A stretch of DNA of 5,360 nt from Rhodobiaceae bacterium (GTDB lineage: Bacteria; Pseudomonadota; Alphaproteobacteria; Parvibaculales; Parvibaculaceae), in the NCBI GenBank assembly GCA_027352645.1, contig DAIEIL010000017.1:1-5360 (forward strand), read 5' to 3'. The notes under the pieces were generated by a model. It was not told the DNA's origin. It worked only from the letters and a program-made list of their open reading frames with translations, and made no database searches. How positions within the stretch are numbered: the first letter of the stretch is position 1; every line of letters begins with the position of its first letter. Shown piece by piece: positions 1 through 5,341 of the stretch. The position numbers were made by a program, and so were the translations under genes.

Positions 1-818
1 TCGACGACCTGCCCGACCTTGTCGGCGTCGACCACATGCACCTCGCCATTGGCGACGATGACGGCGCCCGCTTCGGACCGCGTCAGCGCCGCGAACTTGC
101 ATTCTTCCTTCACGCGCGCCAATGCCTCGTCGAAGATATCGACTTCATAGAGCGACAGGATTTCAGCTTCGTTGGCGAAGAGAAGATCGACCTCGTCCTT
201 CACCAGCTGGCGGAATTCGTCGCGATAGCGGGCAACGCAGAATGAATCGGAAAGCGTCAGCGAGACGACGCGGCCCGCATCGCGCGCGATCTTCGCGGCC
301 TTGAGGAAGGCTTGCTTCGCGCCTGGCTGGTCCCAGAGATAGCCTTCCATGTAGGTCGCGTAGGACGACTTGATGACTTCATCGTCGATGTCGTCCGGCG
401 TCAGGTTCTGCGCCGCGCCGAGATAGGTGTTCATGCTGCGCTGCGCGTCGGGCGTCACCAGAATGAGGCAGCGTCCCGTGGGCGGGCCGTCCTCGGCGAG
501 CGGCGTCGAGAAATGAACGCCGAGCGATTTGATGTCATGGGCGAAGATTTTTCCGAGCTGGTCGTTCTTCACCTTGCCGAAGAAGGCGCCCTTGCCGCCG
601 AGGGAGGCAAGGCCTGCGATCGTATTGGCGCAGGAGCCGCCCGACATTTCGATCGCCTGCCCCATGCGGCCATAGAGTTCGTCGGCGCGGCCCGTGTCGA
701 TGAGCGTCATCGACCCCTTCTGGATGTTGTTCGTGTCGAGGAAATGGTCGTCGGCATCGGCAATCACATCGACCAGCGCATTGCCGATCCCGGCCACGTC
801 ATATTTCAGTTCGGTCAT
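1..818 (-). CDS. PfkB-family carbohydrate/adenosine kinase, C-terminus cut by window edge
   Basis: Cytoplasmic kinase of the ribokinase/PfkB fold, which transfers phosphate from ATP to a sugar or nucleoside hydroxyl. The frame is open from ATG at 818 to the left edge (272 complete codons, starting MTELKYDVAGIGNALVD). PfkB signature 1 is clear at residues 60-84 (GGSCANT, then LGGKGAFFGKV). The NxxE motif, linked to Mg/phosphate binding in the family, is NEAE at 216-219. The visible part ends ...GQVV plus GA, exactly where relatives continue into D-T-T-G-A-G-D, so the catalytic Asp and about 55-60 residues should lie outside. Overall similarity is to the alphaproteobacterial proteins usually named adenosine kinase, but substrate cannot be read from sequence. 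A GAGGA lies close upstream of the start (821-825); an in-frame GTG at 830 lacks a ribosome site. The gene is divergent from the EI24 gene, with its own promoter candidate. Confidence 0.93.
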   Translation of the reverse strand, partial: MTELKYDVAGIGNALVDVIADADDHFLDTNNIQKGSMTLIDTGRADELYGRMGQAIEMSGGSCANTIAGLASLGGKGAFFGKVKNDQLGKIFAHDIKSLGVHFSTPLAEDGPPTGRCLILVTPDAQRSMNTYLGAAQNLTPDDIDDEVIKSSYATYMEGYLWDQPGAKQAFLKAAKIARDAGRVVSLTLSDSFCVARYRDEFRQLVKDEVDLLFANEAEILSLYEVDIFDEALARVKEECKFAALTRSEAGAVIVANGEVHVVDADKVGQVV

Positions 819-858
819 GGTCCTCGTCACGCATAAGGAGAAATTGGAAGCGGGGCGC

Positions 859-888
859 AGTATAGGCGAGGCCGACCCCGTTGGACAA
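859..888 (-). promoter_or_regulatory. Candidate sigma70 promoter for the PfkB kinase
   Basis: Read on the minus strand, TTGTCC (883-888) is a 4/6 match to the -35 consensus and TATACT (859-864) a 5/6 match to the -10 consensus, with an 18-nt spacer. Transcription would start near 852, giving a leader of about 34 nt before the ATG at 818. It sits in the 119-bp divergent gap between the kinase and the EI24 gene. No equally good promoter is visible on the plus strand for the EI24 gene. The match is by eye only. Confidence 0.5.
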
Positions 889-937
889 AGCGATCCGAGC
901 CATTAAGCTCCGCTCATCAACCCGAGGGCCGCAATTC

Positions 938-1597
938 ATGTTTTCCGACGCGCTCCGCGCCTTCCACGAAACCTTTTCTCCGCCCTTTCGCCGGGTTCTC
1001 TGGCTGTCGCTGGCGGCGACCGTCATCGTTCTGGCTCTGTTCGGCGTCGGGCTTCAATGGGCGCTGGGCGCCGTGCCGCAATTCGGTACGCCCTGGCTCG
1101 ATACGACGCTCGAATGGATTGCGCGTCTTTTCGCCCTCGTCGTGCTGGTGCCGCTGGTTCACCCCGTCATCTCGCTCGTCGCGAGCCTGTTTCTCGAAAG
1201 CATCGCCGCGAAGGTCGAGGCGCAGGATTATCCCGCCGATGCGCCGGGCCGCGACCAACCGGTGCTGCAATCGCTCTGGGTGGCCATCCGTTTCACGGTG
1301 GTGCTGATCGTCGTCAACATCATCGCATTGCCCTTCTATCTGGTGCCGGGCATCAATCTCGCGCTCTTCTGGGTCGTGAACGGCTATCTTTTCGGCCGTG
1401 AATATTTCGAGCTGGTCGCGCTCCGCCATGTCTCGCCCGCAAGGATGAGCGAGCTTCGCGCACGCCATCGCTTCCGCATCTTCAGCGCGGGCGTCATTGT
1501 CGCGGCTTTCGGCACGGTGCCGCTGCTCAATCTGCTTGCGCCGCTCTTTGCCACCGCCTTCATGGTTCACACCTCGAAAAGGATCGGCCTCACATGA
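938..1597 (+). CDS. EI24/CysZ-like integral membrane protein
   Basis: A 219-residue polytopic inner-membrane protein of the EI24 domain family (PF07264), which includes the sulfate transporter CysZ; the alphaproteobacterial branch is uncharacterised. Likely membrane segments are residues 20-43, 62-84, 115-135 (with a further hydrophobic stretch 139-152) and 183-209. Family hallmarks are NGYLFGREYFELVALRH (148-164) and PLLNLLAPLFATAFMVH (195-211). I chose ATG 938 rather than the upstream in-frame ATG at 881 because a GAGGG (924-928) lies 9 nt before it, the protein then begins in the family-typical way (MFSDALRAF), and the extra 19 residues from 881 look non-coding and overlap the promoter region. 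It overlaps the following lipoprotein gene by 4 bp (ATGA), so the two are probably co-transcribed and translationally coupled. A sulfate transport role should not be assumed: no sulfur-assimilation gene is nearby. Confidence 0.9.
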   Translation: MFSDALRAFHETFSPPFRRVLWLSLAATVIVLALFGVGLQWALGAVPQFGTPWLDTTLEWIARLFALVVLVPLVHPVISLVASLFLESIAAKVEAQDYPADAPGRDQPVLQSLWVAIRFTVVLIVVNIIALPFYLVPGINLALFWVVNGYLFGREYFELVALRHVSPARMSELRARHRFRIFSAGVIVAAFGTVPLLNLLAPLFATAFMVHTSKRIGLT

Positions 1598-2001
1598 TGC
1601 GCTTTCTTCGGGCCGCTCCTCTCATGGCCTCGCTTCTGCTCGCCGCCTGCGCCACCGATGGCACATCCTCCGGCGTCGGCATGTCGAACCGCGACCTTGC
1701 TTCCGCCGAACCCCTGAAGGAAATCGGCAGCGGTCCGCTGACGCCGCAAAGTCTCCTCGGCGTCGTGCCGGATGCGTTGTCGGCCCGCCTCGGTGCGCCC
1801 TCGTTCAAGCGGACGGAGCCGCAAGCCGAAGTCTGGCAATATGCGGGCGCTGCCTGCAGCCTCTTCATCTATTTCTACAAGACCGACAGCGGCGCCCTCG
1901 CCTCGTCTTACGTCGACGCGCGAAAGACGCTGGGCGGGCCCGCCGATCCCGCATCCTGCCTGGGTGAGGTCGTGACGCAGAAGTCGCCGCCGGTGTCCTA
2001 G
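1594..2001 (+). CDS. Small predicted lipoprotein, function unknown
   Basis: A 135-residue protein with a lipoprotein signal: MMRFLR start, hydrophobic core, then lipobox L-A-A-C with the lipidated Cys at 19. Ala at the +2 position (not Asp) favours sorting to the outer membrane under the Lol rule. A Ser/Gly-rich linker (about 20-50) leads to a compact domain with L-G-x-P (66-69), EVWQYAGAAC (79-88) and an aromatic strand SLFIYFY (89-95). This layout recalls the BamE/SmpA-OmlA type of small envelope domain, but I cannot assign it. Two Cys remain in the mature domain (88 and 122) and could form a disulfide in the periplasm. The first ATG (1594) overlaps the stop of the EI24 gene; the next codon is also ATG (1597), so the exact start is uncertain by one residue. 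The gene ends just before a palindromic repeat. Confidence 0.85.
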   Translation: MMRFLRAAPLMASLLLAACATDGTSSGVGMSNRDLASAEPLKEIGSGPLTPQSLLGVVPDALSARLGAPSFKRTEPQAEVWQYAGAACSLFIYFYKTDSGALASSYVDARKTLGGPADPASCLGEVVTQKSPPVS

Positions 2002-2008
2002 ACCGTTT

Positions 2009-2089
2009 CGTCATGCCGGACTCGATCCGGCATCCATCTTCCTTCCCTCACGCGGCAAGGATGGACCCCGGATCAGGTCCGGGGTGACG
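2009..2089. repeat. Nested palindromic intergenic repeat, possible bidirectional terminator
   Basis: Two perfect 8-bp stem-loops face each other. The left one is ATGCCGGA (2013-2020), a 5-nt loop, then TCCGGCAT (2026-2033). The right one is ACCCCGGA (2065-2072), a 5-nt loop, then TCCGGGGT (2078-2085). The flanks CGTCA (2009-2013) and TGACG (2084-2088) and the inner TCCAT/ATGGA (2032-2036 and 2061-2065) also pair, so the whole block is an imperfect inverted repeat of about 32 bp per arm around an unpaired centre. This is a familiar dispersed intergenic repeat of alphaproteobacterial chromosomes. It lies between the convergent lipoprotein and nth genes, one stem-loop close to each stop codon. 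Neither stem is followed by a clear U-tract, so terminator function is inferred from position. Confidence 0.85.
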
Positions 2090-2120
2090 GTTATGATGGT
2101 GGCGGACTCCGATCCGCTCC

Positions 2121-2765
2121 TCACTCCGCCGTCGTCTTCGCCTTGAACTTGCAGAGATCCCTGACGATGCAGTCCGGGCATTTGGGCTTGCGCGCCACGC
2201 AGGTGTAGCGCCCATGCAGGATGAGCCAGTGATGCGCATGCATCATGTATTTCGCCGGCACCACCTTCAGCAGCTTCTGTTCCACTTCGAGCGGCGTCTT
2301 GCCCGGCGCCATTCCCGTGCGGTTGCCGATGCGGAAGATATGCGTGTCGACCGCGATGGTCGGCTCGCCAAAAGCGATGTTGAGCACGACATTGGCGGTC
2401 TTGCGCCCGACGCCGGGCAACGCCTCCAGCGCTTCGCGATCATGCGGCACGTCGCCGTCATGCTTCTCGACCAGCAGATGCGAGAGCGCGATCACGTTCT
2501 TTGCCTTGGTCTTGTAGAGGCCGATGGTCTTGATGTGATCGGTGAGTTTCGCCTCGCCGAGCTTCACCATCTTCTGCGGCGTATCCGCGAGCTTGAAGAG
2601 TTTTTCCGTCGCCTTGTTGACGCCCTTGTCGGTCGATTGCGCCGAGAGCACCACGGCGACGAGCAGCGTATAGGGATTGTGATATTCGAGTTCGGTCTTC
2701 GGCTCCGGCAGCGCCTTGGAAAGGCGCGCGAAGAATTCCTCGATCTCGGCTTTTTTCATCGGCAT
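2121..2765 (-). CDS. nth: Endonuclease III (DNA glycosylase/AP lyase)
   Basis: Base-excision-repair enzyme that removes oxidised pyrimidines and cleaves abasic sites. The 214 residues match the family length (E. coli Nth, 211). The helix-hairpin-helix is at 116-125 (LPGVGRKTAN) with catalytic Lys122; catalytic Asp140 lies in AVDTHIFR. These correspond to E. coli K120 and D138. The [4Fe-4S] ligands are Cys189, 196, 199 and 205 in the exact C-x6-C-x2-C-x5-C spacing. The substrate-pocket stretch LLVAVVLSAQSTD (34-46) is also intact, so the enzyme should be active. The start may be ATG 2765 or ATG 2759 (MP-MKKAEIEEFF); neither has a strong ribosome site. The gene is divergent from the DUF2244 gene and convergent with the lipoprotein gene, so it is probably transcribed alone. 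Confidence 0.97.
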   Translation of the reverse strand: MPMKKAEIEEFFARLSKALPEPKTELEYHNPYTLLVAVVLSAQSTDKGVNKATEKLFKLADTPQKMVKLGEAKLTDHIKTIGLYKTKAKNVIALSHLLVEKHDGDVPHDREALEALPGVGRKTANVVLNIAFGEPTIAVDTHIFRIGNRTGMAPGKTPLEVEQKLLKVVPAKYMMHAHHWLILHGRYTCVARKPKCPDCIVRDLCKFKAKTTAE

Positions 2766-2837
2766 GGGCGCTGGCTTTCGGAGCGGAGCGGCAGGGACCG
2801 CGTTAAAATGCGCGGCGGCAGAACAATCCGCAAGCCA

Positions 2838-2866
2838 TGGACGGACCCCGTATTCGATCTTATCTT
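2838..2866 (+). promoter_or_regulatory. Candidate promoter giving a leaderless DUF2244 mRNA
   Basis: TGGACG (2838-2843; 4/6 to TTGACA, 5/6 to an alphaproteobacterial-type TTGACG) is followed after exactly 17 nt by TATCTT (2861-2866; 4/6 to TATAAT). Transcription would begin at about 2872-2874, on or next to the ATG at 2873. No Shine-Dalgarno sequence precedes that ATG, which fits a leaderless transcript. The elements are individually weak. Confidence 0.35.
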
Positions 2867-2872
2867 TTAGCC

Positions 2873-3388
2873 ATGACCCCCCGCCCGACCACGTCCGAAA
2901 AGCTCGAACCGCCGCTTCACTTCGATGCGTTGCTGACGCCGCATCGCTCGCTGAGCCGGAAGGGCTTCATCATCCTCATGGGCGTGGTCATCATCGTGAA
3001 TTTCGCCGGGGGCCTTGTCTTTCTGTTGAAAGGCGCCTGGCCGGTTTTCGGCTTTTGCGGCCTCGACGTGGCGCTCGTCTACTGGGCCTTCAGGGCGAAT
3101 TATCGCGCCGCCCGGGCGCATGAGACGATCCAGCTTTCCGACGATGAATTGCGCGTCCGCCGCGTCGATCAGAAAGGCCGCGCCCGCGCCTGGAGTTTCC
3201 AGCCCTATTGGGTGCGGCTCGAAATCGTTGAACATCCCGACGAGACGAAGGACGTCTATCTCGTCTCGCATGGCAAGGCGCTGGAAATCGCCCATCAGCT
3301 CTCGCCTGCCGAGCGCATCGACTTCGCCCGCGCGCTCAATGGCGCGTTGAGGGATTTGCGGAACGGTATGTTCCGGAAGGACGCTTAG
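2873..3388 (+). CDS. DUF2244 family integral membrane protein
   Basis: A 171-residue protein of the DUF2244 family (PF10003), conserved in proteobacteria and without a known function. Numbered from ATG 2873: the family motif PHRSLS is at 23-28, a first membrane helix at about 31-52, then GAWPVFGFCGLDVALVYWAF (54-73), which forms the second helix, followed by a basic NYRAAR. The C-terminal half (about 81-171) looks like a soluble cytoplasmic domain rich in short strands (ELRVRR, WVRLEIVEHP, VYLVSHG) ending in an amphipathic helix. ATG 2837 is in frame and would add 12 residues, but it overlaps the likely promoter and neither start has a ribosome site; 2873 gives the more usual short N-terminus. 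Divergent from nth: as I recall it, DUF2244 genes often sit beside nth in alphaproteobacteria, which I could not check here. Confidence 0.88.
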   Translation: MTPRPTTSEKLEPPLHFDALLTPHRSLSRKGFIILMGVVIIVNFAGGLVFLLKGAWPVFGFCGLDVALVYWAFRANYRAARAHETIQLSDDELRVRRVDQKGRARAWSFQPYWVRLEIVEHPDETKDVYLVSHGKALEIAHQLSPAERIDFARALNGALRDLRNGMFRKDA

Positions 3389-3390
3389 GC

Positions 3391-3429
3391 GTTTGCCGTC
3401 ACGCTCCCGGCGGGGGCATGACGGCAGGC
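3391..3429. terminator. Long hairpin between convergent genes, likely bidirectional terminator
   Basis: A perfect 8-bp inverted repeat TGCCGTCA (3394-3401) / TGACGGCA (3419-3426) encloses a second stem GCTCCC (3403-3408) / GGGGGC (3412-3417, one G-T pair) with a 3-nt loop. Only a C/A mismatch (3402/3418) separates them. Outer pairs 3391-3393 with 3427-3429 extend it with wobbles, for about 17 pairs in all. It begins 3 nt after the DUF2244 stop and ends 6 nt before the gpmA stop, so both genes could use it. There is no real U-tract on either side, so classic Rho-independent termination is not certain. Confidence 0.65.
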
Positions 3430-3434
3430 TTGTG

Positions 3435-4067
3435 TCAGTGCGCCTCGCGTTCGATCAGGCTCTTCTTCGAGAGAACCTTGCCCTTGTCGTCGAGCTCATA
3501 GACGAGTGGCGCGCCGGTGCCGATATTGAGCGCAATGACCTCATCCTGCGTCAGCTTGTCGAGCTGCATGACGAGGGCGCGGAGTGAATTGCCATGCGCG
3601 GCGACGAGCACGCGCTCGCCCTTGAGTACGCGCGGCAGGATTTCCTTTTCGAAATAGGGCAACACGCGCGCCGCCGTATCCTTCAGGCTTTCGCCGCCGG
3701 GCGGCGGCACGTCGTATGAGCGGCGCCAGATATGCACCTGCTCCTCGCCCCACTTCTCGCGGGCGTCGTCCTTGTTGAGGCCGGAGAGATCGCCATAGTC
3801 GCGCTCGTTGAGCGCCTGATCCTTCACCACGGGCAGGTTCGGCTGGCCGAGTTCCTCGAGGATGATGCGGTTCGTCTCCTGCGCGCGGCTGAGCGCCGAG
3901 GTGTAGGCGACGTCGAACTGGTAGCCTGCTTCCTTGAGCGCGTGGCCGGACTCATGCGCTTCGCGCTTGCCCTGCTCGGTCAGGCCCGGATCGCGCCAGC
4001 CGGTGAAGAGGTTTTTCTCGTTCCATTCGCTTTGTCCATGACGGACGAGAACAAGCAGGTTCGACAC
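3435..4067 (-). CDS. gpmA: 2,3-bisphosphoglycerate-dependent phosphoglycerate mutase
   Basis: Cytoplasmic glycolytic/gluconeogenic enzyme that interconverts 3- and 2-phosphoglycerate through a phosphohistidine. The phosphoacceptor motif LVRHGQSEWN is at 7-16 (His10, with Arg9). Further active-site elements are NLFTGWRDPGLTEQG (19-33), ERDYGDLSGLNK (88-99, Glu88), WRRSYDVPPPGGESL (114-128) and the second catalytic His158 in AAHGNS. At 210 residues it is the short alphaproteobacterial type; compared with the roughly 250-residue E. coli enzyme it lacks the segment after VPPP, which is normal for this branch. The start is GTG at 4067, supported by AAGGA (4076-4080) 8 nt upstream; the protein then begins MSNLLVLVRHG as in relatives. 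It follows dapB by 28 bp on the same strand, so it is probably its operon partner. Confidence 0.97.
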   Translation of the reverse strand: MSNLLVLVRHGQSEWNEKNLFTGWRDPGLTEQGKREAHESGHALKEAGYQFDVAYTSALSRAQETNRIILEELGQPNLPVVKDQALNERDYGDLSGLNKDDAREKWGEEQVHIWRRSYDVPPPGGESLKDTAARVLPYFEKEILPRVLKGERVLVAAHGNSLRALVMQLDKLTQDEVIALNIGTGAPLVYELDDKGKVLSKKSLIEREAH

Positions 4068-4075
4068 TTTTCTAT

Positions 4076-4080
4076 TCCTT
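4076..4080 (-). promoter_or_regulatory. Ribosome-binding site fixing the GTG start of gpmA
   Basis: Minus-strand AAGGA, 8 nt before the GTG at 4065-4067. It is the clearest Shine-Dalgarno sequence in the window and lies in the 28-bp gap after dapB, so gpmA can be translated independently from a shared mRNA. Confidence 0.7.
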
Positions 4081-4095
4081 TATCCGTAGACTGAC

Positions 4096-4911
4096 TTACT
4101 TCAGGCCCAAGACATCGGCCATGTTGAAGAGGCCGGGGCCCTTGCCCTGTCCCCAGAGCGCGGCCTTGATGGCGCCGCGGGCGAAGATCGCGCGGTCCTC
4201 GGCGATATGGCTGAGCACGATGCGTTCGGACGGTCCGGCGAAGATCACGTCATGGTCGCCGACGACGCTGCCGCCCCTGAGGCTCGCAAAGCCGATCGCG
4301 CCTTCTTCGCGCGCGCCCGTCAGGCCATCGCGTCCGCGCTCGGAATGATTGCTGAGCGTGATGCCCCGCCCTTCGGCCGCCGCTTCGCCCAGAAGAAGCG
4401 CCGTGCCCGAAGGCGCATCGACCTTGTGGCGGTGATGCATCTCGACGATCTCGATGTCCCATGAGGGATCGAGCGCCCTGGCCGCCTGGCGCACCAGCGC
4501 GGCCAGAAGATTGACGCCGAGGCTCATGTTCCCGGCCTTGATGATGGTCGCATGCCGGGCCGCGGCCGCGATCCGCGCTTCGTCTTCCGCCTCGAAGCCG
4601 GTTGTGCCGATGACATGGACGATGCGGGCCTGCGCGGCGAGGCCGGCGAATTCGACGCTGGCGCGGGGCACCGAAAAGTCGATCAGCGCGTCGGCATACT
4701 TGATGACGGCGAGCGCGTCATCGGACGCCTTGATGCCGAGCGGCGAGCCGAGCCCCGCCAGCGTGCCGAGATCGGCGCCGACATTGGGGCTTCCCTTGGC
4801 CTCGATGCCGCCCGCGAGCAGAGCCCCCTCCGTCTCATGGATGAGCTTCAGCAGCGTGCGGCCCATGCGGCCCGCGCAGCCCGTTACCGCGATCTTCACG
4901 TCTTGCGCCAT
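4096..4911 (-). CDS. dapB: 4-hydroxy-tetrahydrodipicolinate reductase
   Basis: Cytoplasmic NAD(P)H-dependent reductase of the diaminopimelate/lysine pathway, which makes tetrahydrodipicolinate for peptidoglycan and lysine. The 271 residues match the family (E. coli 273). The N-terminal Rossmann domain carries VTGCAGRMGRTL (9-20) with the G-x-x-G-x-x-G turn, DFSVP (78-82) and GTTGF (102-106). The hinge and substrate domain has GNMSLGVNLL (127-136) and the DapB signature EMHHRHKVDAPSGTA (157-171), with the catalytic His159 and Lys163 at the same numbers as in E. coli. RGGSVVGDHDVIFAG follows in the substrate domain. All key residues are present. ATG 4911 is the natural start, with a weak GGA (4919-4921) 7 nt upstream. 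It is the first gene of a probable dapB-gpmA unit; the DUF486 gene lies 79 bp upstream on the same strand. Confidence 0.97.
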   Translation of the reverse strand: MAQDVKIAVTGCAGRMGRTLLKLIHETEGALLAGGIEAKGSPNVGADLGTLAGLGSPLGIKASDDALAVIKYADALIDFSVPRASVEFAGLAAQARIVHVIGTTGFEAEDEARIAAAARHATIIKAGNMSLGVNLLAALVRQAARALDPSWDIEIVEMHHRHKVDAPSGTALLLGEAAAEGRGITLSNHSERGRDGLTGAREEGAIGFASLRGGSVVGDHDVIFAGPSERIVLSHIAEDRAIFARGAIKAALWGQGKGPGLFNMADVLGLK

Positions 4912-4918
4912 GGTTTCG

Positions 4919-4931
4919 TCCGGGGTCCGGA
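4919..4931 (-). other. Small hairpin over the dapB ribosome-binding region
   Basis: The arms TCCGG (4919-4923) and CCGGA (4927-4931) flank a 3-nt loop, ending 7 nt before the dapB start codon. The GGA most likely to act as the Shine-Dalgarno element lies inside one arm, so folding could lower translation initiation. A 5-bp stem is short and may be chance in GC-rich DNA. Confidence 0.3.
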
Positions 4932-4940
4932 AGCGGAAAA

Positions 4941-4946
4941 ACTATA
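4941..4946 (-). promoter_or_regulatory. Candidate -10 element for dapB-gpmA
   Basis: Minus-strand TATAGT is a 5/6 match to TATAAT, in the 79-bp gap upstream of dapB. Transcription would start near 4934 and give a leader of about 23 nt. No convincing -35 box is visible; a GGACGG at 4966-4971 is 19 nt away and weak. Read-through from the DUF486 gene is also possible. Confidence 0.35.
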
Positions 4947-4990
4947 GGCGGCGGGTATATCAGGCCCGTCCGGCGAGGTAAATCGGCCCT

Positions 4991-5341
4991 TCAGCCGCGG
5001 AAAATGAACCAGGCGCCCGCCGCGATCAGCGCGAAGCCGATCGCCGTGTTCGAGCTGATGGGCTGGCCGAGATAGAAGGCCGAGAAGCCCGCGAAGACGA
5101 TGAGGGTGATGACCTCCTGGATCGTCTTGAGTTGCGCCGCCGAATAGACCGACGAGCCGAACCGGTTAGCGGGCACGGCGAGGCAATATTCGAAGAGCGC
5201 CAGCCCCCAACTGATCCCGATCACGATGAGGAGCGGCGTTGCCTTGTACTTCAGGTGCCAGTACCAGGCGGTGGTCATGAAGAGGTTGGAGAGCGTCAGA
5301 AGGCCGATCGGCAGCAGATAGGCTTGCATGGGAACCCGCAT
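4991..5341 (-). CDS. DUF486 family small membrane protein (DMT-like)
   Basis: A 116-residue inner-membrane protein of the DUF486 family (PF04342), related to single-domain members of the drug/metabolite transporter superfamily; substrate unknown. Four membrane segments are visible: about 7-28, 37-57, 76-92 and 97-114. Family motifs are SNLFMTTAWYWHLK (18-31), SWGLALFEYCLAVPANRFG (44-62) and AAQLKTIQE (68-76), then a GAWFIF end. The start could be ATG 5341 or ATG 5329 (MQAYLLPIGLL, closer to the usual N-terminus); neither has a clear ribosome site, and the frame stays open to the right edge without another start codon. At this size it probably works as a dimer. It is complete apart from this start ambiguity and lies upstream of dapB on the same strand. 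Confidence 0.9.
   Translation of the reverse strand: MRVPMQAYLLPIGLLTLSNLFMTTAWYWHLKYKATPLLIVIGISWGLALFEYCLAVPANRFGSSVYSAAQLKTIQEVITLIVFAGFSAFYLGQPISSNTAIGFALIAAGAWFIFRG

Noticed and set aside
312..836. Plus-strand 174-codon frame
   Set aside because: Antisense to the PfkB kinase, whose motifs are unmistakable; the frame is rich in Arg, His and Ala and matches no family I know. Long antisense frames are expected in GC-rich coding DNA.
881..937. Longer N-terminus for the EI24 protein from ATG 881
   Set aside because: It would overlap the kinase promoter, lacks a ribosome site, and adds residues unlike relatives; ATG 938 has a GAGGG at good spacing.
917..1570. Minus-strand 217-codon frame opposite the EI24 gene
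   Set aside because: Composition is extreme (Arg, Asp, His, Glu, Gln) with no domain, while the plus strand encodes a clear membrane protein with family motifs.
2048..2239. Minus-strand 63-codon frame ending in HPGPDPGSILAA
   Set aside because: This tail is the translation of the palindromic repeat, a well-known source of spurious alphaproteobacterial proteins, and the rest overlaps nth in another frame.
2214..2870. Plus-strand 218-codon frame opposite nth
   Set aside because: It is the antisense shadow of a fully recognisable endonuclease III and has no ribosome site or motif.
4454..4981. Plus-strand 175-codon frame opposite dapB
   Set aside because: Low-complexity Ala/Ser/Pro/Arg composition typical of an antisense shadow; dapB is intact on the other strand.
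4912..4990. Lysine riboswitch upstream of dapB
   Set aside because: The 79-bp gap is far too short for the roughly 170-nt lysine aptamer and shows no matching structure.
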